Positions 1-7,433 are shown, counted from the first letter of the stretch. The stretch is 9,605 nt of DNA from Geminicoccaceae bacterium (GCA_020446285.1 JAGREZ010000373.1:1-9605), one strand, 5' to 3'. Notes: generated from the sequence alone by a model not told the origin. Numbers and translations: made by a program.

Positions 1-767
1 CCGGCGTGGAGTAATTTCGATCCGATGCGGTTGTCGAGGCCGATGCCGCGCGCCACGTCCTGCACATCTCCTTTGACTTTTTCTTACAGGTCGGTTATCT
101 CGTTGATGAAGGTGATCTTGGTGGCAAGAAAGCTGTTGGTGGCGTATTTGATCAGTTCCGCCGTCTCGAGTGCCGTGAACAGGATCGGCGTCTCACCCAG
201 ATTGAGCGGTCGATAGCACTGGCTCAGCACGTCGCGGGCCTTCTCCGATTCGACACCGCAGACGACGCGGTCGGGATGAAGGAAATCCTCGATCGCCGAA
301 CCCTCGCGCAGGAATTCCGGATTGGAGGCGACATGCACCTCGAGATCCGGGCGCCTGGCCTTGAAGATCGCCTCGAGCTTGCGCCCGGTACCCACAGGCA
401 CCGTCGACTTGGTAACGACGACGATGGGTTCGACCAGCGAATCCGCGATCTCTTCCGCCGCGGCAAAGACATAGGTCAGGTCGGCATGGCCGTCGCCGCG
501 GCGGGTGGGGGTGCCGACGGCGATGAACACTGCATCCGAATTCTGCACGGCTTCGCGCAGTTCGGTAGTGAAATGCAGCCGGCCCTCGCGCTTGTGCCGC
601 TCGACGAGCACATCGAGACCGGGCTCGTAGATCGGAATCCTGCCCTCGAGCAGCATGTCGATCTTGCGCTGGTCCTTGTCCACACAGGTGACATCAAGGC
701 CGAATTCGGCAAAGCAGGCGCCGGAGACGAGCCCGACATAGCCCGTGCCGATCATCGCAATACGCAT
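1..767 (-). pseudogene. ugd: UDP-glucose 6-dehydrogenase, interrupted by an in-frame stop and cut by the window edge
   Basis: The family oxidises UDP-glucose to UDP-glucuronate with two NAD+ in the cytoplasm, feeding capsule, EPS and LPS sugars. The NAD-binding half is intact from ATG 767: GTGYVG at residues 7-12, acidic residue D30 after beta-2, the VGTPT loop, the NPEFLREG catalytic-Glu motif, and the K207/N211 helix (ELIKYATNSFLATK). An in-frame TAA lies at 84-86 (codon 228), where homologs usually read DLCEKV. After it the same frame continues with family sequence (DVQDVARGIGLDNRIGSK) to base 3, so the gene ran on to the left. A 227-residue product would lack the catalytic Cys (GGSCFPKD) and the UDP-binding domain; intact enzymes have about 430-440 residues. 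The gene begins 21 bp after galU with a GAGG-type ribosome site, so the two are co-transcribed. Identity is firm. Whether the stop is biological or a sequence error is open. Confidence 0.88.
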
Positions 768-788
768 GTTGGCAATCCTCGAATGTAA

Positions 789-1658
789 CTAGCGTTGATA
801 GGTGGCGAGAATGGAACGCAACCCGTCGCCGAGTTCCGGCCGTTCGAGAGCGAGTGCTATGATCGCTTCGAGATAGCCGAGCTTGTCGCCGCAGTCGAAC
901 CGGCGGCCCTCGAAGGAGAGGCCGTGAAACGGACGGCTGCCGATCATGCGTTCCATGGCGTCGGTGAGCTGGATCTCGCCCCCCGCACCGATCTGATGCG
1001 CCGAGAGATGCCTGAAGATCTCCGGCAGGAGAACGTAGCGGCCGATCACCGCGAGACGCGACGGTGCATCGGCCGGATCCGGCTTTTCGACGAGGCGGCG
1101 CACCTCGACGAGACCGTCCTCGCGCGAGCCCGGATCGACGACGCCGTAGCGTCTGGTCTGTTCCTCGGGCACCTCCATGATCGCAAGCACATTGCCTCCG
1201 GTCCGCGCATGGGCGTCGGCAAGCTGCTGCATGCATGGTGTTCTGGAGTGGATCAGATCGTCCACCAGCATGACGCCGAACGGCTCGTCACCGACGACAT
1301 GCCGGGCGCACCAGACCGCATGGCCGAGTCCCCTGGGCTCCTGCTGGCGCGTGTAGATCACTTCGCCCGCGGCGGGCAGGCCCTCGGTGAGCTCGCGCAG
1401 TTCGCTTTCCTTGCGCTTCTTCTCGAGCGTGGAGAAGAGCTCGAAGGCGCGGTCGAAGTGATCCTCCATGATCGTCTTGCCACGCCCGGTCACGAAGATG
1501 AACTGCTCGCAGCCGGCCGCAGCCGCTTCCTCCAGCGCATACTGGATGATCGGTTTGTCGACCACCGGCAGCATTTCCTTCGGCAGCACCTTTGTCGCCG
1601 GAAGCATGCGGGTGCCGAGACCGGCCACCGGGAAGACAACCTTTTTGATCGATGCCAT
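789..1658 (-). CDS. galU: UTP--glucose-1-phosphate uridylyltransferase
   Basis: Makes UDP-glucose from glucose-1-phosphate and UTP, the substrate of the following ugd gene and of many glycosyltransferases; cytoplasmic. The N-terminus carries the nucleotidyltransferase signature FPVAGLGTRMLPATK followed by PKEMLPVVDKPIIQYALEEA. VDD near residue 133 fits the metal-binding position. VEKP, GEIQLTDAM and the C-terminal DCGDKLGYLEA are all typical of bacterial GalU. The length of 289 residues is normal. A GTG lies directly before the ATG (1659-1661), but TAGGGA sits 6 nt before ATG 1658 and only 3 nt before the GTG, so I prefer the ATG. It heads a two-gene unit with ugd (21-bp gap); its own promoter should lie in the 1659-1926 spacer. 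Confidence 0.95.
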   Translation of the reverse strand: MASIKKVVFPVAGLGTRMLPATKVLPKEMLPVVDKPIIQYALEEAAAAGCEQFIFVTGRGKTIMEDHFDRAFELFSTLEKKRKESELRELTEGLPAAGEVIYTRQQEPRGLGHAVWCARHVVGDEPFGVMLVDDLIHSRTPCMQQLADAHARTGGNVLAIMEVPEEQTRRYGVVDPGSREDGLVEVRRLVEKPDPADAPSRLAVIGRYVLLPEIFRHLSAHQIGAGGEIQLTDAMERMIGSRPFHGLSFEGRRFDCGDKLGYLEAIIALALERPELGDGLRSILATYQR

Positions 1659-1926
1659 CACAGGTCCCTAGGTTTCGCCCATTCGAGCGGTCGAGCAGCG
1701 GTCGCGCCGGAGGGAGGCACCACCGGTTCGGCCCGCCATGTTTAAGCAACCGGGCCGACGAATATCAACCATGACGCTCCTTGAACCGATCCATTGAGAC
1801 TGTCAAAGCGATACCCGGTGATGATCTCTACGAGAGAGGCCGGCGCCGTGTCCTGCAGGCGGTCTATCATGAAGTTACAAAGATATTGTTAACTCACGCA
1901 ATTTGCGAAACGGCCGGGTCGACGGG
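1659..1926 (-). promoter_or_regulatory. galU leader and promoter region (tentative)
   Basis: This 268-bp spacer holds no convincing gene. On the minus strand a perfect TTGACA lies at 1806-1801, but the hexamer 17 nt downstream (CAAGGA) is a poor -10. TTGATA further down with TAAACA after 18 nt is a second weak option. An 8-bp inverted repeat, TCGGCCCG (1728-1735) and CGGGCCGA (1751-1758) around a 15-nt loop, falls in the likely 5' leader about 70 nt before the start codon. Bases 1871-1910 are markedly AT-rich. No U-run follows the hairpin, so I do not call it a terminator. The promoter assignment is inference. Confidence 0.3.
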
Positions 1927-2667
1927 TCACCGGTCCTGTTCCACGTTACCTGAAAGAAGCTGTTCGCGCGCCCGGTTGATCTGGCTCGCGAGATATGTGC
2001 TGCCGCCCCGGTCGGGATGAACGTTCGCCATCAGCTTGCGGTGTGCCGCGCGGATCTCCTCTGCCGAGGCACCCGGCTGCAGGCCCAGAATGTCCCGCGC
2101 CATGTCATCGCTCATCCCGTCCTCGTGCCGCGTCCGGGGTGATTCGTCCTCGTCATCCGGATGCTCTCCGAATTCGCGCCAGCCCGGATGATGCCGGTCC
2201 AGACTGGCCTCGATGAGGGCGATGCTCGGCTCGTCCTCGAGGCGGGCGAGGCGGAGGAGATCGAGCCACTCGCCGGGCAGGAGGCTCGACAGCGTCCGTC
2301 CGGCGAGCGGTCCGCGCAGCACCTCTCCCTCGACATCGCCGCTCGAACGGTCGAGGCGCATGCGCAGAAGCGATGTCTCGACCTCGCTCGTCCTCGGGGA
2401 TGTTGCAGAGGGCCCCGCATCCCATGGATCGGCGGCGCGACGGGACTGGCGCAGGCGATAGACGGTCAGCGTCATGGCGGTCAGAAGGAGAAAGGCGAGA
2501 CCGAAACGGCCTGCGGCGAGAAAACCCATGCCGGCGAGACCGCTCAGCGTGGCGATGAAGGTGCGCACGACCCGCGCGATCTCCCTCGGCCGCGCCCGCG
2601 TGAAGCTGCGGGCGGCGAACATGCCGGCCGCAAGTGTCGCCATGCCAAGCAGGAAATAGACCCACAT
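1927..2667 (-). CDS. Membrane-anchored J-domain protein (TIM14/Pam18-like DnaJ co-chaperone)
   Basis: J-domain proteins stimulate the ATPase of an Hsp70 (DnaK) at a chosen site, here probably the inner membrane. Three hydrophobic segments occupy about residues 2-19, 36-53 and 54-71. A polar charged linker follows to about 184, then a C-terminal J domain at 185-240 with ILGLQPGAS, the HRKLM helix, the HPD triad at 217-219, and GGS.YLA.QIN as in mitochondrial Pam18/TIM14. It has no Gly/Phe region, zinc finger or substrate-binding domains, so it is not DnaJ itself. Start ATG 2667 lies 3 bp after the stop of the VWA gene, implying translational coupling. The protein is 246 residues long. The client or membrane partner is unknown; the adjacent VWA protein is the obvious candidate. 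Confidence 0.85.
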   Translation of the reverse strand: MWVYFLLGMATLAAGMFAARSFTRARPREIARVVRTFIATLSGLAGMGFLAAGRFGLAFLLLTAMTLTVYRLRQSRRAADPWDAGPSATSPRTSEVETSLLRMRLDRSSGDVEGEVLRGPLAGRTLSSLLPGEWLDLLRLARLEDEPSIALIEASLDRHHPGWREFGEHPDDEDESPRTRHEDGMSDDMARDILGLQPGASAEEIRAAHRKLMANVHPDRGGSTYLASQINRAREQLLSGNVEQDR

Positions 2668-2670
2668 CGC

Positions 2671-3372
2671 TCAGCCCATCCTGTTCTCGAGCAGTTTCGC
2701 TGCCCGGGCGCCCGTACCGGAGATGCGACGAAGGGCATTCAGACCGCCCGAGGCGAAGGCCGCGACAGCTCCGAGAAGAGCCCGCAGTTCGTCGGGCGAG
2801 TTCGTGTCGAAACGGCAATGCGCGCCCTGTGTCAGTCGTGCGATCTCGCCGAAGGCAAGGCTCGCCTCGTCATTCGATCCTTCCTGGAACATGAATGCGC
2901 GTACGCCATGCAGGCCGAGTTCGCCGGCGAGATCACCCAGTTCGTCGACCGGCTCCTCGGCACAGTCGCCGATGAAGACGAGCGCCTGAACCGGGCGCTT
3001 CGCCGCCTCCTTCGCGGCATGGCGCAGGATGCGGGCGATCTGGGTCCGGCCGGCATGGCATTCGACGCGGGTCATGAGCGAGACGAGTGCCTCGCCGCTC
3101 GCCACCCAGCGGCTTGCCTTGCACTCGGCGAAGCCGCGATAGAAGGCGAGCTGCACATCTAGGCCGCCATGCCGGTCGGCTTCGAGGAACATCTGCCCCT
3201 GGACATGGCTGGCGCGGTCCCATGTGGGTCTGCGCGATGCCGTGGCATCGAGCGCGAAGATCAGGCGCGCACGACCGCCCGCGGCCGGAACCGGCTGCAG
3301 CTTGCGCATCTCGGCGACGAAATCGTCCACCGCCTGCCGGCGCCTCGGCTCGATGTCTCCACCTTTGCTCAT
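2671..3372 (-). CDS. VWA-domain protein of unknown role
   Basis: A single von Willebrand factor A-like domain fills most of the 233 residues. Beta-1 reads RLIFALDATAS, giving a MIDAS motif of the DxTxS form (D42, T44, S46). The later positions fit GRT (T110) and LVFIGD (D136), so all metal-coordinating positions seem present. I see no signal peptide or membrane segment, so it is probably cytosolic. VWA domains usually mediate metal-dependent protein contacts and often assist AAA+ ATPases or chaperones. The immediate coupling (3 bp) to the J-domain gene suggests the two work together, for example at the membrane with DnaK. The ribosome site before ATG 3372 is weak. The SDR gene upstream is 84 bp away and may share the transcript. 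Confidence 0.82.
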   Translation of the reverse strand: MSKGGDIEPRRRQAVDDFVAEMRKLQPVPAAGGRARLIFALDATASRRPTWDRASHVQGQMFLEADRHGGLDVQLAFYRGFAECKASRWVASGEALVSLMTRVECHAGRTQIARILRHAAKEAAKRPVQALVFIGDCAEEPVDELGDLAGELGLHGVRAFMFQEGSNDEASLAFGEIARLTQGAHCRFDTNSPDELRALLGAVAAFASGGLNALRRISGTGARAAKLLENRMG

Positions 3373-3456
3373 GAGCTGTATGTTTGGATGCGCTTGCCCC
3401 TTTTCCAGTCCTCGCCATGCCGGCCAGTATCGCGACCGTCCGGTTCACCGCCACGA

Positions 3457-4209
3457 TCAGTAGGTGGCGCGGCCGCCCGACAGGTCGAAGACGGCACCGG
3501 TGGTGAAGCTGTTCTCCCTCGACACCAGCCAGGCGACCATCGACGCGGCTTCCTCGACCTTGAGAAAACGGCCGCGCGGGATCTTCGAGAGCATGTAGTC
3601 GATGTGCTGCTGGCTGATTTGGTCGAAGATCCGAGTCTTTGCCGCGGCGGGCGTGATGCAGTTCACCGCGATGTCGTATTCCGCGAGTTCCTTGCCGAGT
3701 GACTTCGTCAGCGCGATGACGCCGGCCTTGGCGGCACTGTAGGGCGAGGCGTTCGGATTGCCCTCCTTGCCGGCAATGGATGCGGTGGAACAGATGCGCC
3801 CGTAACCGGTTTCGATCATGTGCGGTACCACCGCACGCATGCAGTAGAAGACGCCGTTGAGGTCGATGTCGACCACCTCGCGCCAGGCATTGAGATCATA
3901 CTCCCAGACCGTGGCGGACGGCCCGGCGATGCCGGCATTACAGACGAGAATGTCGAGACCGCCCAGCGCCTCGATGGTGCGGTCGCGTGCCGCCTCGACG
4001 CTCGCCGGATCGGTCACGTCGGTCGCGACGGCGACGGCCTTGCCGAATTCGCCAAGCTTGCTTGCGGCCTCGTTCGCGAGTGCCGCGTCACGATCCCACA
4101 GCGCCACCGAGGCGCCGGAACGGAGCAGACGTTCGGCGATGGCGAGACCGATACCCTGCGCGCCGCCGGTGATGGCGGCCATGCCACCCGAAAGATCGAT
4201 ATTGTTCAA
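3457..4209 (-). CDS. SDR-family NAD(P)-dependent oxidoreductase, TTG start
   Basis: Classical short-chain dehydrogenase/reductase of 250 residues. It has the cofactor motif TGGAQGIG (14-21), D39 at the end of beta-2 (ALWDRD, which favours NAD over NADP), CNAG (90-93), structural N118, and the catalytic residues S144, Y157 and K161 (PYSAAK). The C-terminus ends in the usual TGAVFDLSGG segment. It should interconvert a hydroxyl and a keto group on a small substrate. The FabG-like label is generic, and sugar acid, hydroxyacyl or other alcohol substrates cannot be told apart from sequence. The start is TTG 4209-4207, preceded by a GGGGGG ribosome site about 6 nt upstream. The first ATG (codon 10) would remove beta-1, so TTG is required. 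It is first in the minus-strand run toward the VWA and J-protein genes. Confidence 0.9.
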   Translation of the reverse strand: MNNIDLSGGMAAITGGAQGIGLAIAERLLRSGASVALWDRDAALANEAASKLGEFGKAVAVATDVTDPASVEAARDRTIEALGGLDILVCNAGIAGPSATVWEYDLNAWREVVDIDLNGVFYCMRAVVPHMIETGYGRICSTASIAGKEGNPNASPYSAAKAGVIALTKSLGKELAEYDIAVNCITPAAAKTRIFDQISQQHIDYMLSKIPRGRFLKVEEAASMVAWLVSRENSFTTGAVFDLSGGRATY

Positions 4210-4447
4210 GACGTTCCCCCCTCTTCCTCGAACGGCAGGAAGGTCTGTACCTCACCTGCACGGACATGATGAACGTTTCTTTTCCAAGGCAATGGCGCAT
4301 CTGGCAAGGGGCAAGACCATTCGTGCAACCATTCCGGCGACAATCGCCGATTGCGATCTTGCGGCGCCGTTGAACGGTTTGTTAAGGCAGGCAGGTTATG
4401 GGTGAAGCAGGATGACAATGATACGAGGATCCGCCTCGGGAGTGGAC
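4210..4447. other. Divergent intergenic region between the SDR and membrane-protein genes
   Basis: This 238-bp spacer should carry the outward promoters of the minus-strand SDR and the plus-strand membrane-protein gene. I see no consensus -35/-10 pair for either direction. A small palindrome, CAATC-GCC-GATTG, lies at 4341-4353. Bases 4374-4400 are locally AT-richer than the surroundings. Two ATGs in frame with the membrane protein (4412 and 4418) lie here and could be its true start. No RNA gene or mobile element is apparent. Confidence 0.35.
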
Positions 4448-4939
4448 ATGCGGTTTGCCATGCCTCTTTGCTGGTTGCCACCCGTGGCCTATCACCTTCT
4501 CGTCGCGAGGGGGGCGCACATTCTCTATGCGGCGCCGGTTGCCGCGACCCTGCCGTCGGGACGAAGCTGGGCGTTCGATCTGGGCGACTGCCTGCTGCTC
4601 GGATCGCTGCTGTTGCTCGCCATATCCTCGTTCCGCCGGGGAGGCGGTGTGGTCGTGTCGACGCCGTTCCTCGTCGCCGGTGTCTGTCTTGCACTGCTGT
4701 TCCTTTTCGAGTTCATGGTGCTTTCCGCCTTTGGCACCTCGCTCTTCTTCATGCTAGTCGTGAGCATGGTTCTGGAGCTGGTCATTCAGGCTTTCGGGGC
4801 AGATCGATTCCAGGCTTGCACGCATGGGAGCGCCCGCCCGGGGAATCTGCCACTGGCCGGGGACCGGCTGAAACACGGGGGAGCAGGCAAACATGCGCAG
4901 CGACATGCGGGGACTCGAGCTGGGGACCGGGAGCGGTGA
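4448..4939 (+). CDS. Small four-helix inner-membrane protein, C-terminus possibly frameshifted
   Basis: Not assigned to a named family; it resembles conserved small membrane proteins of alphaproteobacteria as I recall them, without a known role. From ATG 4448 the hydrophobic segments are at about residues 3-20, 44-61, 69-92 and 95-116, with RR and short polar loops between them. I chose 4448 because GGGAG sits 5 nt before it and the first helix begins at once; in-frame ATGs at 4412 and 4418 (AGG 6 nt before the latter) remain possible. After residue 116 the product turns into a Gly/Arg/His-rich tail of about 47 residues that overlaps the TPR gene by 47 bp. Dropping one G from GGGG at 4796-4799 would instead end the protein at TGA 4869-4871, 21 bp before that gene. 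Confidence 0.65.
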   Translation: MRFAMPLCWLPPVAYHLLVARGAHILYAAPVAATLPSGRSWAFDLGDCLLLGSLLLLAISSFRRGGGVVVSTPFLVAGVCLALLFLFEFMVLSAFGTSLFFMLVVSMVLELVIQAFGADRFQACTHGSARPGNLPLAGDRLKHGGAGKHAQRHAGTRAGDRER

Positions 4940-6272
4940 GGCGGTTGCCGCATTCGATGAAGCCGTGCAGCATTTCCTCGAATACCGGGCCGATACCGGC
5001 GGGCTGATCGAGCGGGCGATCGAGGCGGATCCGGCTTTCCTGATGCCGAGGATCCTTCGTGCCGGCGCGCTGCTCCTGATGGGAACGAACACGGTGAGGC
5101 CGATGATCGATGCGGAGCTCGCCGCCATCGACGCGCTCGAAACGCCGCGCAATCCGCGCGAGGAACTGCATGAACGGGCGCTGCTTGCCTGGGCGCGGGG
5201 CGATCTGCGTCAGGCTTCGCGGCATTGGGAGACCATCATCGCCCGCTGGCCGCTGGATATCCTCGCCCTGCGCAGCCTGCATTTCCAGAATTTCTGGATG
5301 GGAGCCGCACCTTACATGCGTCAGGTGGTGGGTGCGACCGTGCAGCATTGGGACGAGAGCACGCCCGGTTACGGCTTCGTGCTCGGTATGCTCGCCTTCG
5401 GTTTCGAGGAATGTGGCGAGTACCGGCGCGCCGAGCATTGCGGGCGCGAGGCCGTGGAGCGCAATGGCGACGATATGTGGGCGATCCATGCGGTCGCGCA
5501 TGTGCTGGAAATGCAGGGGCGCACCGACGAGGGCCGTTCGTGGCTCGCGCATCCCCACGATCACTGGAATGATCGCGGCCCGTTCAAGGCGCATCTCTGG
5601 TGGCATCGGGCACTCTTCGCCATCGAGAACGGTGCGTTCGACGAGGTGCTGAATCTCTACGACGCACATATTCGTCCGGGCGAGCGCTTCGTTTCCACCG
5701 ACATGATGAATGCGCCGTCGCTCCTGGCACGGCTCGAATTCCAGGGAGTGGATGTGGGTGACCGCTGGGAGCGCCTCGCCGAGCGCTCGACCGGCTGGAT
5801 CGACGATCACGTCATGGCCTTCACCGATGCCCACACCATGTTTCCGCTGGCGCGCACCGGGCGAACGGCGGAAGCCGAGGCTTATGTGGAGTCGCTCGAA
5901 AGGCTGCAAACACAGCCGTCATCCTATGTGGCCGAGATGACCGGCCCCTATCTGCTGCCCGTGGTCCGGGCGACGAAAGCCTATTACGAGGGTGACTTCC
6001 GGGCCTGCGTCGACCTGCTCATGCCGTTGCGCGCGGCCCTGCAGCCCATCGGCGGAAGCTGGGCACAACGCGATCTGTTCCATCAATTGCTGCTCGAGGC
6101 GGCCATCCGCGCCGGCGACTGGCCGAATGCACGTCTTCTCGCGCAGGAACGCATAGCCGCGCGTGCGGACAACGGGCTCAACTGGAACAAGCTCGCAACC
6201 ATCCTCGACGCCGCCGGCGAAAAGCAGGCCGCGGAGAACGCCCGCCAGCGGGCAACCACGCTCGCCGCCTGA
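4893..6272 (+). CDS. TTC38-like tetratricopeptide repeat protein
   Basis: A 459-residue helical repeat protein that matches the TTC38 family (the human protein is about 470 residues). Its recognisable core is PGYGFVLGMLAFGFEECGEY (158-177), then a canonical TPR pair with AEHCGREAVERN and DDMWAIHAVAHVLEMQGRTDEG (193-214), then HLWWHRALFAIENGAFDEVLNLYD. Repeats resume at the C-terminus (LLLEAAIRAGDW, LATILDAAGEKQAAENARQR). There is no signal peptide or membrane segment, so it is probably cytosolic. TPRs bind other proteins; the conserved His/Trp residues are typical of this family, whose biochemical role is not known to me. GGGGAG lies about 9 nt before ATG 4893. It follows the membrane-protein gene and is likely co-transcribed with it. 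Transcription probably ends at the hairpin at 6293-6324. Confidence 0.85.
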   Translation: MRSDMRGLELGTGSGEAVAAFDEAVQHFLEYRADTGGLIERAIEADPAFLMPRILRAGALLLMGTNTVRPMIDAELAAIDALETPRNPREELHERALLAWARGDLRQASRHWETIIARWPLDILALRSLHFQNFWMGAAPYMRQVVGATVQHWDESTPGYGFVLGMLAFGFEECGEYRRAEHCGREAVERNGDDMWAIHAVAHVLEMQGRTDEGRSWLAHPHDHWNDRGPFKAHLWWHRALFAIENGAFDEVLNLYDAHIRPGERFVSTDMMNAPSLLARLEFQGVDVGDRWERLAERSTGWIDDHVMAFTDAHTMFPLARTGRTAEAEAYVESLERLQTQPSSYVAEMTGPYLLPVVRATKAYYEGDFRACVDLLMPLRAALQPIGGSWAQRDLFHQLLLEAAIRAGDWPNARLLAQERIAARADNGLNWNKLATILDAAGEKQAAENARQRATTLAA

Positions 6273-6292
6273 TCCAACGCCACTCCGTTTGG

Positions 6293-6324
6293 CCGGTCAG
6301 AGGGGAGCATTCCACTCCGACCGG
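6293..6324. terminator. Hairpin between convergent genes, possible bidirectional terminator
   Basis: CCGGTC (6293-6298) pairs with GACCGG (6319-6324). The interior AGAGGGGAG and its partner ATTCCACTCC extend the stem with two mismatches and one wobble, leaving a very small loop. It lies in the 62-bp gap between the stop of the TPR gene (plus) and the stop of the aldo/keto reductase gene (minus), where a shared terminator is expected. Neither side has a good U-run, so intrinsic termination is not certain. Confidence 0.5.
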
Positions 6325-6334
6325 TTCGCACGCT

Positions 6335-7351
6335 TCACTTGGGGACGGGGGCATCCTCGCGCAACAGTCCCTCCGCCTTGAGTTCGGCCCAGAAGTCGGC
6401 CGGGATCGGATGGCTGAACCAGGCGAGATTGCGCTCGAGCTGATCCACGGTCCGCGTTCCGGCGGCAAAGGTCGGGATCGCCGGATGGGCGGTGACGAAC
6501 TGCAGCGCCGCGGCGGCAAGTGGCACGTCATGGCTGGCGCAGACGCGTTCGATCCGCCGCACCTTTTCCATGATCGCGGGCGGCGCCGGGCTGTAATTGT
6601 ATTTGGCACCATCGACGGCACCCGTTGCGAGGATGCCGGAATTGAAACCGCCCCCGATGACCACGGCCGCACCGCGCTCGACGCACATGGGGAGGAAGGT
6701 GTCGAGCGACTCCTGTTCGAGCAGCGTGTATCGGCCGGCAAGCAGGAAGCAGTCGAAATCGTGCGTTTCCAGTGCCGCCTGGCACACTTCCCACTCGTTG
6801 ACACCGACGCCGATCGCCTTGACCGTTCCCTCGGAACGCAACCGTTCGAGAGCCTTCCACGCACCGTCCATGGCCTCGGCAAAGACTCCGGGCTGATCCG
6901 CGCCACGGGTGAACCGGTCGATATCGTGAATGAACAGAATGTCGGCGCGTTCGAGGGCGAGGCGCTGCATGCTGTCCTCGAACGAGCGCATCACGCCATC
7001 GTAACTGTAATCGAAACGGATCTCGAACGGTCCGGCATTGGTCCATGGCGCATAGGCGATGCCGGAACGCTTCGCCGGCTTCAGCACCCGCCCGACCTTG
7101 GTGGAGAGTACGAAATCGTCGCGCTTCTTCCAGCGAAGCGACTGGCCGGTGCGAAGCTCCGAGAGACCATGGCCATACATCGGTGCGGTATCGAAATAAC
7201 GGATGCCGGCATCCCACGAGTGCTGGAACATCGCATCGGAGGTTTCCTCATCGATCTCGCGCTGGAAATTGCCGACCGGCGCCGTTCCGAAACTGAAGGC
7301 CGTGACTTCGAGATCGACCCTGCCGAATTTCCGCTTGCTGTCTGGCTGCAT
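6335..7351 (-). CDS. Aldo/keto reductase, aldose (L-fucose/D-threo-aldose) or pyridoxal dehydrogenase type
   Basis: A TIM-barrel NAD(P)-dependent oxidoreductase of 338 residues. The catalytic tetrad is visible: D54 and Y59 in GIRYFDTAPMYGHGLSE, K85 in VLSTKVGR, and H142 in ILFIHDID. The body, with GTVKAIGVGVNEWEV and the AAVVIGGGFNSGILATG segment, resembles the AKR group containing D-threo-aldose 1-dehydrogenase (L-fucose dehydrogenase) and pyridoxal 4-dehydrogenase. These oxidise a sugar hemiacetal or aldehyde, usually with NAD+. The exact substrate is inferred by family only. GGAGG lies 6 nt before ATG 7351. The gene is divergent from the acyl-CoA dehydrogenase operon and has its own copy of the shared palindrome at 7393-7406 over its promoter, so it should respond to the same inducer. 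Confidence 0.88.
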   Translation of the reverse strand: MQPDSKRKFGRVDLEVTAFSFGTAPVGNFQREIDEETSDAMFQHSWDAGIRYFDTAPMYGHGLSELRTGQSLRWKKRDDFVLSTKVGRVLKPAKRSGIAYAPWTNAGPFEIRFDYSYDGVMRSFEDSMQRLALERADILFIHDIDRFTRGADQPGVFAEAMDGAWKALERLRSEGTVKAIGVGVNEWEVCQAALETHDFDCFLLAGRYTLLEQESLDTFLPMCVERGAAVVIGGGFNSGILATGAVDGAKYNYSPAPPAIMEKVRRIERVCASHDVPLAAAALQFVTAHPAIPTFAAGTRTVDQLERNLAWFSHPIPADFWAELKAEGLLREDAPVPK

Positions 7352-7392
7352 ACCGTTCCTCCCCTTCGTATTTTCAACCGGCGTTCATCTTG

Positions 7393-7406
7393 TAACCATA
7401 TGGTTA
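7393..7406. promoter_or_regulatory. Operator 1: perfect palindrome upstream of the aldo/keto reductase
   Basis: TAACCATATGGTTA is a perfect 14-bp palindrome centred between 7399 and 7400, 48 bp before the aldo/keto reductase start. It overlaps the candidate minus-strand -10 TATAAC (7408-7403), as expected for a repressor site. It shares both half-sites with operator 2. A homodimeric winged-helix or TetR-type regulator (ArsR, MarR, GntR or TetR) would fit the form; the regulator gene is not in the window. Confidence 0.75.
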
Positions 7407-7433
7407 TATGCGCCGCCCGAAACGCCGGTGCAA
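7403..7433 (-). promoter_or_regulatory. Candidate promoter of the aldo/keto reductase gene
   Basis: On the minus strand, TTGCAC (7433-7428) is followed after 19 nt by TATAAC (7408-7403), a 5/6 match to the sigma-70 -10 box. The -35 is weak and the spacer long, so the -10 is the better part. Operator 1 overlaps the -10 and the start region, which would allow direct repression. Confidence 0.4.

Noticed and set aside
276..1745. Long plus-strand open frames at 276-788 and 795-1745
   Set aside because: They are antisense to ugd and galU, have biased His/Arg/Asp-rich composition, and show no domains; they arise from the high GC of the opposite strand.
1880..1905. GTTAAC/TAAC elements suggestive of a CtrA site
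   Set aside because: Spacing and second half-site do not match TTAA-N7-TTAA closely enough.
1781..2020. 79-codon plus-strand frame starting in the galU/J-protein spacer
   Set aside because: TTG start without a ribosome site, low-information sequence, and its second half is antisense to the conserved J domain.
2161..3162. 333-codon plus-strand frame
   Set aside because: Antisense to the J-domain and VWA genes, both of which show clear conserved motifs.
4782..5909. 375-codon minus-strand frame
   Set aside because: Antisense to the TTC38-like gene; no recognisable domain.
6273..6334. Possible classical rho-independent terminator with U-run
   Set aside because: The stem is good but no U-run follows on either strand, so it is listed only as a hairpin with moderate confidence.
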